Origin: Halobacteriales archaeon QH_8_67_36
GTDB lineage: Archaea; Halobacteriota; Halobacteria; Halobacteriales; Haloarculaceae
Direction of reading: 5' to 3'
Assembly: GCA_003021755.1 (NCBI GenBank)
Contig: PXQZ01000071.1
Location: forward strand, 1 to 12,417
DNA length: 12,417 nucleotides
Of this stretch, positions 1-7,016 are shown piece by piece. Both the position numbers and the translations under genes were made by a program. The number at the start of each line of letters is the position of its first letter. Within the stretch, counting starts at the first letter, position 1. Below the pieces are notes generated by a model. It was not told the DNA's origin. It ran no database searches and worked only from the letters and a program-made list of their open reading frames with translations.

Positions 1-800
1 GAATCGAGCGGCTGCTCCACGGGGAGGCGCCCGGCCGGCCGGCGGCCCGCAGCGCGGTCAGCATCGCCGTCGCCGACCTCGCCGCCCGCGACCTGGGTAC
101 CCCGCTGTATCGCCAGTGGGGGCTGGACCCGGGCCGGGTGCCGCCGACGACCTACACCGTCGGCATCGCTCCGCCCGAGGAGATGGCGGCAAAGGCCCGT
201 GCGGCCGCCGACGCGGGGTTCGGTCGGCTGAAACTGAAGCTCGGGACCGACGACGACCGGGCGCGCTTCGACGCGGTGCGGGAGGCCGTCCCCGACGCCG
301 CGTTGCGGGTCGACGCCAACGCCGCGTGGGACGCCGACGAGGCCGTCGCGAAGGCCGGCTGGCTGGAGGCGGCCGGCGTGACGATGCTCGAACAGCCCGT
401 CGCCGCCGACGACATCGACGGGCTCGCTCGGGTCACCGACGTGACGGCCATGGCGGTGTGTGCCGACGAGGCCTGCCGGAGCGCGACGGACGTCCCCCGA
501 CTGGCGGATGCCTGCAACGTGGTCAATGTCAAACTCGCCAAATGCGGCGGCCTCAGGGCGGCCCGGCGGCTGGTCCACGCGGCAGAGGCCCATCGGCTTT
601 CGACGATGCTCGGCTGCATGGTCGAGTCGAACGCCTCGCTCGCCGCCGCCGTCCACGTCGCGCCGCTGTTCGACTACGCCGACCTCGACGGGTCGCTCCT
701 GCTCGACTCGGACCCCTACGATGGGGTCCCCCTCGACGGCGACCGGTTCGACCTGCGAGCCGTCCGGCGGGGAACCGGCGTCGAACCGACCGACGGCTGA
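1..800 (+). CDS. Dipeptide epimerase, enolase superfamily (5' truncated by window edge)
   Basis: The reading frame is open from base 3 with no start in the window, so this is the C-terminal barrel of a protein that begins upstream. It ends with TGA at 798-800. Visible enolase-superfamily residues are a KxK pair (K codons 231-233 and 237-239), the metal-binding aspartate of VDANAAW (312-314), glutamate of LEQP (390-392), aspartate of ADEA (465-467) and the second catalytic lysine of KCGG (540-542). A D-L-D-G motif at 681-692 matches the DxD that binds the dipeptide ammonium group in L-Ala-D/L-Glu epimerases. The family inverts the alpha-carbon of the second residue of dipeptides in the cytoplasm. 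O-succinylbenzoate synthase (MenC) has the same fold and is the main alternative, but the DxD and KCGG motifs favour the epimerase. The true substrate in this organism cannot be read from sequence. Confidence 0.85.
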   Translation, partial: IERLLHGEAPGRPAARSAVSIAVADLAARDLGTPLYRQWGLDPGRVPPTTYTVGIAPPEEMAAKARAAADAGFGRLKLKLGTDDDRARFDAVREAVPDAALRVDANAAWDADEAVAKAGWLEAAGVTMLEQPVAADDIDGLARVTDVTAMAVCADEACRSATDVPRLADACNVVNVKLAKCGGLRAARRLVHAAEAHRLSTMLGCMVESNASLAAAVHVAPLFDYADLDGSLLLDSDPYDGVPLDGDRFDLRAVRRGTGVEPTDG

Positions 801-817
801 GCGGTGGGCTCCGGACT

Positions 818-826
818 GGAAAAAGC
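818..826 (-). terminator. Oligo-T tract downstream of the peroxiredoxin gene
   Basis: In the 36-base gap between two convergent genes the minus strand reads CTTTTTC (plus strand gaaaaag), about 12-18 bases past the peroxiredoxin stop codon. Archaeal RNA polymerase often terminates at short U-tracts without a hairpin. It is a plausible terminator for the minus-strand gene only; there is no T-tract for the plus-strand epimerase. Confidence 0.35.
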
Positions 827-836
827 GATGGGGTTG

Positions 837-1310
837 TCAGGCGCTCTCGACGGCGTCGAGCAGTGCCTCGTAGTCCGGTTCGTTGGTCGGGTCGTCTGCG
901 ACCCAACTGTAGGTGACCTCGCCGTCGTCATCCAGCACGAACACCGAGCGGTTGGCGACGCCGTGGAGGCCGAGGTCCTCGATGTCGATTCGGACGCCGT
1001 AGTCGTCGATGGCGTCACGACCCATGTCGCTGACGAGGTCGAACTCCAGCTCGTGTTCCTCGCGGAAGGTGTTCTGTGAGAACGCCGAGTCGGCACTGAC
1101 GCCCAGAACGGTTGCGCCGGCGGCCTCGAAGTCGCCCAGATGCTCCTGCAGCGCCACCATCTCGTTGGAACAGGGCGGCGTGAACGCGCCGGGGAAGAAC
1201 GCGAGCACGACCGGTCCGTCGCCCAGGTGGTCGGACAGTTCGAACGCCTCTACCTCTCCGTTCGCGACCGTCGCGGAGATGTCGGGTGCGGAATCGCCTG
1301 TTGATACCAT
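837..1310 (-). CDS. Peroxiredoxin, 1-Cys (AhpE/PrxQ-like thioredoxin-fold peroxidase)
   Basis: A 157-residue cytoplasmic thioredoxin-fold protein that should reduce hydrogen peroxide or organic hydroperoxides. The active-site loop has the family signature PxxxTxxC (PGAFTPPC) with the peroxidatic cysteine at residue 47. A conserved arginine lies in VANRSVFVLD near the C-terminal part of the domain. Cys47 is the only cysteine: the +5 position used as resolving cysteine in many PrxQ/BCP proteins is Val52, so recycling must use an external thiol. The start ATG at 1308-1310 gives the normal N-terminus (MVSTGDSAPD...) and lies about 28 bases from a TATA-like box. The frame stays open far upstream, but that extension runs antisense through the lipoprotein gene and is not coding. 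It converges on the epimerase and diverges from the lipoprotein gene. Confidence 0.9.
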   Translation of the reverse strand: MVSTGDSAPDISATVANGEVEAFELSDHLGDGPVVLAFFPGAFTPPCSNEMVALQEHLGDFEAAGATVLGVSADSAFSQNTFREEHELEFDLVSDMGRDAIDDYGVRIDIEDLGLHGVANRSVFVLDDDGEVTYSWVADDPTNEPDYEALLDAVESA

Positions 1311-1335
1311 CGTTCGCCAGTTAGTACGGGACCCG

Positions 1336-1342
1336 AATAAAT
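1336..1342 (-). promoter_or_regulatory. TATA-like box of the peroxiredoxin gene
   Basis: The minus strand reads ATTTATT here, centred about 29 bases upstream of the peroxiredoxin ATG. This is the spacing expected when transcription starts at or next to the start codon, which suggests a leaderless mRNA. There is no Shine-Dalgarno sequence. Confidence 0.55.
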
Positions 1343-1409
1343 GGTCGTCCGTCGGCGTACACTGCCCGCTTCCTCGGGCTACTTGCCCCCGCAGGCCGAG
1401 AACCGACAC

Positions 1410-2138
1410 GTGCGTCAGGTACTGGTGCTCGCCGCCGTCGTACTGGCCGGCTGTAGCGGCGTCTTCGGTACCGGCGGGCCATCCGACGCCCAGGGGGTGA
1501 CACCCGCACCGGTGCCGACGGCGTCGGATTCGGAGCTCACGGTCCCGGAGACGGCCGACGGCACGCCCGCGGTCGGTCGCATCATCGCGAACCACCGGGC
1601 GGCGCTGTCGACACGGGACTTCCACCGGCGGCTGGTCGTCGACGGGAACCGCTCGACGACCGACGTGTGGGTCGACCGCGGGGGGAAGTGGACCAGAGTG
1701 CGGCGCGTGGCCAACGGGACCGACGACGTGGTGGTAGCCAACGACCGCCGCTACGAGCGCCGCGCGGACGGGACTGTCCGAGTCGGGTCCGCCGGCTGGG
1801 AACTCTCGTACGTCGACAGCGCCTCCGGCCGGTTCGTCCTCCAGCGGTACGCCGCCGGACTCGCCTACGACCGGACGGGAACTGTCACCCGCAACGGGAC
1901 CAGAGTGGCGGTGCTCCGGGCGAACACGACCGACTCGACTATCGACCGCGCCGGATACCGGACCGTCGTGGCCGCCGACTCGACGCTGTACGTCGACCGC
2001 CACGGCATCGTCCGGGCGATGGACCACCGGGAACGCTACGCCGACGGGACCGTCAGGACGCTGCGCTTCCGGGTGTGGACGGGCGAGGGGAGCGGGAGCT
2101 TGCCCGCGTGGTTCACCGAGCGCGAGACGGCAACGTGA
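1410..2138 (+). CDS. Haloarchaeal secreted lipoprotein, function unknown (DUF7537-like)
   Basis: A 242-residue protein from a GTG start at 1410-1412. This start gives a short Arg-bearing hydrophobic signal (MRQVLVLAAV) followed by a lipobox LAGC with lipidation cysteine at residue 15; the frame is open to an ATG at 1341, but that would put about 23 unrelated residues before the signal. After the lipobox comes a Gly/Thr/Pro/Ser linker (about 18-45), typical of haloarchaeal cell-surface proteins. The mature domain (about 55-238) is beta-rich with alternating strands and many NGT/NRS-type sequons that could be N-glycosylated. It ends in an LPAWF motif, reminiscent of haloarchaeal DUF7537 lipoproteins, which resemble outer-membrane lipoprotein carrier folds. 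That family assignment is from memory and moderate. It should be anchored outside the cytoplasmic membrane. No ligand can be deduced. Confidence 0.75.
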   Translation: MRQVLVLAAVVLAGCSGVFGTGGPSDAQGVTPAPVPTASDSELTVPETADGTPAVGRIIANHRAALSTRDFHRRLVVDGNRSTTDVWVDRGGKWTRVRRVANGTDDVVVANDRRYERRADGTVRVGSAGWELSYVDSASGRFVLQRYAAGLAYDRTGTVTRNGTRVAVLRANTTDSTIDRAGYRTVVAADSTLYVDRHGIVRAMDHRERYADGTVRTLRFRVWTGEGSGSLPAWFTERETAT

Positions 2139-4001
2139 TCACAGCCACTCCGCGAAGGCGTGGTGCTCGCGACAGTGCTCGAAGTACTCGCGTTGCATCG
2201 CCAGCATCGCCTCGTCGAACGCCAGTCCCTCGTCGAGCCCCGCCCGAACTCGGTCGATCTTCCAAGAACTCGGCGTCTCGCCGGCGGCGTGTCGGTCCTC
2301 GACCGGGTCGAGATACTCGTCGATGCGGGCCTCGGGCAGTCCCTGCTCCGCCAGTCCCAGCCGGGCGAAGCGGAACAGCTCGTCGAAGATGACCCCGTGG
2401 TCGGTGGTGCGCTCGCCGTGGACGGTCACCCACGAGAGGTCGGCGCCCAGCCCGTCGGCGGCGGCCGCGTAGAAGCTCCGCTCGGCCTCCTGCCACGGCA
2501 GTTCGGTGATGGGGTGGTCGGCGACGACGAGGCCGCGGATGAGCCCGACCGTCAGCGCCTGGAGCCCTATCATGTCCTTGACGTGGGGCTGGGTGGGGAG
2601 CGGGCGGTACTCGATGCGCAGCGACCGCTCGTCGCTGGCGCCCTCGACCGGCGTCCCGCCGACGACACAGCGGAGCCACCGCCAGTAGGTTCCCCGCTTG
2701 TGGTCGAACTCCCAGATTTCGTCCTCGAGGTCCTCGCGTGCGCTCCCGTCGAGCCACTCCCGCAGGAACGGGCCAAAGAGGTCGTCGGCGACGACCCGGT
2801 CGACCACGTCCTCGACGGTGTCGATGTCCCGTGGGACCCGCACTTTCGGGTTCTCGCTCGTGTTGACGGACTGCTCGAACGCCGCGATGCGCAGTTCGTG
2901 GTCGGTGTTGGCACAGAGCCACTCGCCGTCGGTGTCATCGGGATAGAGGTCGGCGGGCAGGAACGGCGAGTTCACCGACAGCGCGAGCAGCGGCCCCAGC
3001 GTGCGGATGGCGGCGTTGTAGTACTCCGGGAACGCGTCGCTGTCGGGAATCTGGAGGTGTGGCTGAATCGAGGTGGCCAGCGACTCGAACAGGATCGTCG
3101 GAAACGACCCCTCGTACCCCGGCACGGAGAAGTCGATGCTCCCGCCGGCGTGTGCCAGCGCCTCGTTGTCCAGTGCGACGTAGCGGGGCGCCTGTCGCAT
3201 GTTATCGGCCAGAACCACGCCGTCACGCTCCTCGTGAGCCGAAAGGTACTGCTCGCTGCCCTCCTCGGGCGGCACGGTCCACATCGCGTCCGGAATCAGC
3301 TCGCAGTTGTGTGTGCTCGCCTGCTGGCGGGCCTGCTTGGTGTGCATCTCGACGGCCGTGGTCTGGACCTCCATCCCCGGCCCGTCGAAGGTGTTTGGCG
3401 CCGTGTTGATTTCGGCGTTGTGCAGCCCGAGTTCCTTGTTGGCCTCGCCCTCGAACACCACGTCGGGTAGCCGGGTGAGCCGGCCCTCCCACTCCTCGGG
3501 GTCCATGTAGGGTTCGTCGCCCGCTTTGGCCTCCGCCTCGATAGCTGGTTCCAGTTCATCCGGCTCGACCTCCTCGGGCCCGTCGGGCGCGAGCGGGCTG
3601 TCCGGGTCGACGTCCAGCGAGGGCCCCTCGCCGGGGCCGAAGTCGTCGCCGTCGTCCCCGTCCTCCGCGGGTGGGGACGCCTCGCTGTCGGGCTCCAGCG
3701 ACGCGCCGCTCCCGCCGGATTCGGCCTGCGGTTCGAGCGATCCGTCCCACGCGTCGCCGTCCGGGCGGTCGTCGTCCGGGTCCGCCTCGTCCGCCTCGTC
3801 GTCTTCGGGTTCCGGCGGTTCCGGCACGCTGTTGATGGCGTACAGTTCGACCTCCAGCCCGACGGAGAAGGCATCGTTGTCGAACTCGCCGGCCGCGATG
3901 GCCCGGCGAAGCTCCGCGGCCTGTGCGTCGACCCGGTCGGTGAACTCCCCGTAGGTCTCATCGGCCAGCGAACGGCCCACCAGGTCGACGATATCGTCCA
4001 T
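2139..4001 (-). CDS. Glutamate-cysteine ligase-like protein (GCS2 family) with acidic insert
   Basis: A 620-residue cytoplasmic protein resembling carboxylate-amine ligases of the GCS2 family (glutamine-synthetase-like fold). Visible conserved blocks are GLEVELYAIN (48-57), KELGLHNAEINTAP (189-202), SIQPHLQIPD (311-320) and RIEYRPLPTQPH (462-473); in the family these contribute metal, ATP and glutamate binding. Between the first two blocks sits a roughly 110-residue stretch (about 59-168) of almost only Asp, Glu, Pro, Gly, Ser and Ala, a disordered acidic insert that makes the protein much longer than the usual 360-500 residues. Gamma-glutamylcysteine synthesis is one possible activity, since haloarchaea use that thiol, but the actual acceptor amine is unknown. 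The ATG at 3999-4001 is supported by a TATA box 27 bases upstream. The gene stands alone, its stop abutting that of the lipoprotein gene. Confidence 0.75.
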   Translation of the reverse strand: MDDIVDLVGRSLADETYGEFTDRVDAQAAELRRAIAAGEFDNDAFSVGLEVELYAINSVPEPPEPEDDEADEADPDDDRPDGDAWDGSLEPQAESGGSGASLEPDSEASPPAEDGDDGDDFGPGEGPSLDVDPDSPLAPDGPEEVEPDELEPAIEAEAKAGDEPYMDPEEWEGRLTRLPDVVFEGEANKELGLHNAEINTAPNTFDGPGMEVQTTAVEMHTKQARQQASTHNCELIPDAMWTVPPEEGSEQYLSAHEERDGVVLADNMRQAPRYVALDNEALAHAGGSIDFSVPGYEGSFPTILFESLATSIQPHLQIPDSDAFPEYYNAAIRTLGPLLALSVNSPFLPADLYPDDTDGEWLCANTDHELRIAAFEQSVNTSENPKVRVPRDIDTVEDVVDRVVADDLFGPFLREWLDGSAREDLEDEIWEFDHKRGTYWRWLRCVVGGTPVEGASDERSLRIEYRPLPTQPHVKDMIGLQALTVGLIRGLVVADHPITELPWQEAERSFYAAAADGLGADLSWVTVHGERTTDHGVIFDELFRFARLGLAEQGLPEARIDEYLDPVEDRHAAGETPSSWKIDRVRAGLDEGLAFDEAMLAMQREYFEHCREHHAFAEWL

Positions 4002-4023
4002 GACGCAACTGTGGCGGCTCTTG

Positions 4024-4033
4024 CATTATAAGT
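4024..4033 (-). promoter_or_regulatory. TATA box of the GCS2-like gene
   Basis: The minus strand reads ACTTATAATG with TTATAA at 4026-4031, centred about 27 bases upstream of the ATG. This is the best TATA box in the window and implies a leaderless transcript. Confidence 0.6.
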
Positions 4034-4084
4034 GGTCCGTCCACTGGGTTCGGTTCGAGCTTCGGGAGAAAGTGCCAGTCGGGC

Positions 4085-4210
4085 CACCGCCGCCTCGCCG
4101 TACTCCGTGGGTCACTTCGTTTCCCGCTCCGTTTCGAGGGTCCTCGCTGCTCCGCGGTTCCCTCCAGTCACCGCTTCCTTCCGAGGCCCTTCACTCCGTT
4201 CAGCGCCTCG
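4085..4210 (-). repeat. Low-complexity haloarchaeal spacer with degenerate GAACGGAGTGA-type units
   Basis: Read on the minus strand, this spacer is built from recurring short units such as AACGGAGTGA, AGCGGTGA, GCGGAGCAGCGAGGACC, AACGGAGCGG and AACGAAGTGACCC. The style is one I know from haloarchaeal intergenic regions and gene insertions. It starts directly after the stop codon of the gamma-CA-like gene and ends about 50 bases short of the next promoter. No convincing open reading frame with a known product lies in it. Confidence 0.5.
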
Positions 4211-4212
4211 CT

Positions 4213-4725
4213 CTACTCGAACAGGTCCTCGTGTCTTGCCGCGAGGTTCGCGTAGTCGCCCGAGGAGAAGGCCTCGAACACCTCGTCGGGGTCGATAGTC
4301 GTCTCCGAGAGGGGCGTCACCTGTGCGGGGCTGCCCCGGACGAACGACTCGGCGGGCACCTCGTAGCCCGGCGGGACGACGGTGCCCATCGCGACGATGG
4401 AGCGCTCGCCGATGGTGGCGTCGCTGACGGTGGAGTTGAACCCGACCAGCGCCCCGTCTTTCACGTCGGCATCGTTGAGGACGGCCCCGTGGCCGATCAT
4501 CACGTTCTCGCCCACCGTCGAGGCATGGAGGATGGCTCCGTCGCCGATGGCGCTCTCGCGGCCGACCTCAACCGGTCCCACGTCACCCCGGAGCACCGTC
4601 CCCGGCCAGACGTTGGCGTTCGGGCCGACGCTCACGTCCCCGACGACCGTCGCCTCGCGGCTGACGTGGGCGTATCCGTGGATGTCGGGTTCCGCTCCCT
4701 CGAAGGCGTACTCGCGGCTGTCCAT
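4213..4725 (-). CDS. Gamma-carbonic-anhydrase-like left-handed beta-helix protein
   Basis: A 170-residue hexapeptide-repeat protein of the gamma-CA/CamH/YrdA type, expected to form a trimer in the cytoplasm. Hexapeptide turns run from about residue 15 to 118 (for example VVGDVSVGPNANVWPG and ATIGERSIVAMG), followed by a C-terminal helix region. The LRGD motif (45-48) and two histidines, His67 (ILH) and His79 (IGHG), match the metal-site region. The position of the third metal-ligand histidine, five residues after His79, is Asn84, and the usual glutamine of the IQD motif is Gly61. Carbonic anhydrase activity is therefore doubtful; a structural, acyl-binding or other role is possible. The ATG at 4723-4725 starts just before the first repeat and has an A/T-rich box about 29 bases upstream. 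It lies 116 bases downstream of the APC gene on the same strand. Confidence 0.85.
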   Translation of the reverse strand: MDSREYAFEGAEPDIHGYAHVSREATVVGDVSVGPNANVWPGTVLRGDVGPVEVGRESAIGDGAILHASTVGENVMIGHGAVLNDADVKDGALVGFNSTVSDATIGERSIVAMGTVVPPGYEVPAESFVRGSPAQVTPLSETTIDPDEVFEAFSSGDYANLAARHEDLFE

Positions 4726-4750
4726 GCCGATAGCGCGGCCGGCGAACCCG

Positions 4751-4758
4751 AAAAGATA
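4751..4758 (-). promoter_or_regulatory. TATA-like box of the gamma-CA-like gene
   Basis: The minus strand reads TATCTTTT, centred about 29 bases upstream of the ATG, again fitting a leaderless start. The same T-run lies just after the long inverted repeat behind the APC gene, so it could equally act as the terminator of that transcript. Confidence 0.4.
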
Positions 4759-4765
4759 CCGGTCA

Positions 4766-4841
4766 CGCTGCCGACTGTAGCGGTCCGAAGAAGTCGGTCC
4801 GTCCGCGTTCCGGGTGTCGAACGGACCGACAGTCGGCAGTG
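4766..4841 (-). terminator. Long inverted repeat in the APC 3' region, with an alternative stem
   Basis: An imperfect inverted repeat pairs CTGCCGACTGT (4768-4778) plus CGGTCCG (4781-4787) with 4822-4839; only a two-base bulge (AG, 4779-4780) interrupts the 18 base pairs. A second copy of the inner arm, GTCGGTCCGT (4793-4802), pairs perfectly over 10 bases with 4821-4830, so the two stems are mutually exclusive. The right arm ends two bases before the APC stop codon (4842-4844), so in the RNA the structure begins immediately after translation ends. A T-rich run at 4751-4754 follows. It is probably a terminator or a 3'-end processing or stability element. Confidence 0.5.
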
Positions 4842-7016
4842 CTAGAAGGTGAGCCGTTCGAGCAGGCGCCGGCCGAGTGCGGGACGGCGCGACTCGTGGG
4901 GGTAGACCGTGATGGTCGTACAGCCGGGGTTCGGGACGGTCGGGCTGTCGTCCAGCAGGGCGTTGCGGAGCCGCTGATCGGCGCCGCGACGCACCAGCAG
5001 GTCCGGTCGGGGCGGGGCACCGCCGTCGGTCCGGAACGCCTCCGACCGCACGGGGACCGAAAGCATCGACGACAGTTCGGACTGGTAGTCGACGATGGTC
5101 TGCTGTTGCTCGTCGCTCCCGTTGCCCGGGTGCCACAGCGAGACGTTGCCCTGGTTGGCCTCGGCGATGTCGCCGGCGACCTTCACGGCCAGCGGCGGGT
5201 ACGGGCCGCCGTCACCGGAGAGGGCGATCTCCTTCGGCCCGTTGTACCCCAAGTTGTCGACGAGCAACACGTCACAGTGGGCGCGTCGGACCACCCAGTC
5301 GATGGGGTCGCCGCCGATTCGCGACCGGAGCCGGAGGGGTTCGTGTTCGGCGACGACGGTGTCGACCCCGCGGTGGTCCGCGAAGTTGACGATGGCGTGT
5401 TTCGTGTCGTGGCTGACGATTTCGTCGGCCTCGATCTCGACGCCGAGTTCGTCGGCCAGCGCCTCCGTCCGCGTCTCGAAGGAGATGTCGGCCGAGGACT
5501 GGGTCGTCATGTCGTCGGTCAGGGGGACCTGGTCGGGAACCTCCTGGAACCGGACGGCGACGACGCGGCCGTCGTCGGGCCGCACGAGGTCCGCCGCCAG
5601 CGCGACCAACGCCCGTTCGCGCGCGCCGCCGTCGTCTTTCGTCAGGGCGACGAGCACCTCGTTGGGGTTCGTCTCGATGGCCGATTCGACGTCCGTCAGC
5701 GCCTCTCGGCCGACCTGCCGGCGGACGGCATCGGTCGCCGCGCCCTCGCGGTCGACCCGCTGGCGGACGTAGCCGAGATACCAGAGGACGCTCCCGACGG
5801 TGATAGCGGCGGCGCCAACCAGGGCGACGGTTCCCATCTGCGTCAGCAGGAGGAGCCCGGTGACGGCGCCGAATATCTGCATCCACGGGTACAGCGGCGA
5901 CGTAAACTCCGGTTCGTACTCCGCCGAGCCCTCGCGGAAGGCGACGACGGCGCCGTTGATGAGCGCAAACACCATGATCTGGAACGCGCTGGCGAGCTTG
6001 GCGATGTCCAGTATCGGGACGAACGCGATGAGTACCAACAATACGGCACCGGTGAGCGTGATGGAGTTCAGCGGCGTCCCGAACCGCTCGCTGACTTTCG
6101 AGAGCAACGGCGGGGCGAGCTGGTCCCGGCTCATCGCGAACGGGTAGCGCGACGAGGAGAGGATGCCCGCGTTGGCCGTCGAGACGAGTGCGAGGATGGC
6201 CGCGAGGATGACCGCGATGACGCCGAGCTGTCCCATCGTCGCCTCGGCGGCGACGGCGACGGGCGTCAGCGAGCCGGCGACGCTACCGGGGTCGGTCACG
6301 CCGACGAGGACGGCCACGATAGCGACGTACAGCACCGTCGTGAACACGAGCGAGCCGAGGATGCCCAGCGGGATGTTCGTGCCGGGGTCCTCGACCTCCT
6401 CGGCGACGCTCGCGACCTTGGTGACGCCGGCGTAGGAGACGAACACCAGTCCGGTGGCCGCAAGCAGGCCGCCGATGCCGTCGGCGAAGAAGTTCGCGTA
6501 GTTGGCCGACTGGACGCTGGGGGCGCTCCCGGCGGCGAACCAGCCAAGCGCCGCCAGCATCACGACGACGATGCCGACCTGGAGCCGGCCGGTCTGTTTG
6601 GCCCCGACGACGTTGACGAGGATGAGCACCGCCGCGAGCGCCAGCGCGACCGGTTTCAGGGGGAGGTCGAACAGCAGGAGGAGGTAGGGAACCCCGCCGA
6701 CCAGGGCGAGCGCGCCCTTGAACGACAGCGAGAACCACGTGCCGACGCCGGCGACGGTGCCAAGCAGCGGTCCCATCCCGCGTTCGATGTAGATGTATGT
6801 CCCGCCGGCTTCCGGCATCGCGGTCGCCATCTCCGACTTCGAGAGGGCGGCCGGAACCACGAGCAGGCCGGCCAGCGCGTACGCGACGATGACGGCGGGG
6901 CCGGCGATCTTTAGTGCCAGTGCCGGCAGGATGAAGATGCCGCTGCCGATCATCGCGCCGATGCTGATAGCCAGAACCGAGGGGAGGCCGAGGTCACGTT
7001 CGAGATCCTTCGTCAT
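4842..7016 (-). CDS. APC-superfamily amino-acid permease fused to two UspA-like domains
   Basis: A 724-residue protein. Residues 1 to about 417 hold some 12 hydrophobic segments of an APC (amino acid-polyamine-organocation) transporter. The unwound TM1 signature GAMIGSGIF is at 20-28 and the TM6 region YAGVTKVASVAEEVEDP at 195-211, typical of cation-amino-acid and ApcT-like permeases. The cytoplasmic C-terminus carries two universal-stress-protein-like domains (about 450-590 and 595-715). The first ends in IGGDPIDWVVRRAHCDVLLV but lacks the G-rich ATP loop of ATP-binding Usp proteins; the second is more degenerate. The substrate is probably an amino acid, perhaps cationic, but this is inference. 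The start ATG (7014-7016) overlaps the stop of the upstream TrkA-N-like gene as ATGA, so the two are translationally coupled. A Lrp-type regulator lies further upstream. Confidence 0.9.
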   Translation of the reverse strand: MTKDLERDLGLPSVLAISIGAMIGSGIFILPALALKIAGPAVIVAYALAGLLVVPAALSKSEMATAMPEAGGTYIYIERGMGPLLGTVAGVGTWFSLSFKGALALVGGVPYLLLLFDLPLKPVALALAAVLILVNVVGAKQTGRLQVGIVVVMLAALGWFAAGSAPSVQSANYANFFADGIGGLLAATGLVFVSYAGVTKVASVAEEVEDPGTNIPLGILGSLVFTTVLYVAIVAVLVGVTDPGSVAGSLTPVAVAAEATMGQLGVIAVILAAILALVSTANAGILSSSRYPFAMSRDQLAPPLLSKVSERFGTPLNSITLTGAVLLVLIAFVPILDIAKLASAFQIMVFALINGAVVAFREGSAEYEPEFTSPLYPWMQIFGAVTGLLLLTQMGTVALVGAAAITVGSVLWYLGYVRQRVDREGAATDAVRRQVGREALTDVESAIETNPNEVLVALTKDDGGARERALVALAADLVRPDDGRVVAVRFQEVPDQVPLTDDMTTQSSADISFETRTEALADELGVEIEADEIVSHDTKHAIVNFADHRGVDTVVAEHEPLRLRSRIGGDPIDWVVRRAHCDVLLVDNLGYNGPKEIALSGDGGPYPPLAVKVAGDIAEANQGNVSLWHPGNGSDEQQQTIVDYQSELSSMLSVPVRSEAFRTDGGAPPRPDLLVRRGADQRLRNALLDDSPTVPNPGCTTITVYPHESRRPALGRRLLERLTF

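Noticed and set aside
116..916. Alternative plus-strand frame through the epimerase gene (266 codons)
   Set aside because: Arg/Gly-rich shadow frame; the neighbouring frame has all enolase-superfamily catalytic residues.
1311..2027. Upstream extension of the peroxiredoxin frame to 396 residues
   Set aside because: The extra part is antisense to the lipoprotein gene and does not resemble any peroxiredoxin fusion; a TATA box supports the ATG at 1308-1310.
2160..3470. Long plus-strand open frame antisense to the GCS2-like gene (436 codons)
   Set aside because: It mirrors the codon bias of the minus-strand gene in a GC-rich genome, has no recognisable domain, and the opposite frame carries clear family motifs.
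4839..6914. Long plus-strand open frame antisense to the APC permease (691 codons)
   Set aside because: Composition is Arg/Asp/Gly-rich shadow translation; the minus strand encodes a clear transporter with transmembrane segments.
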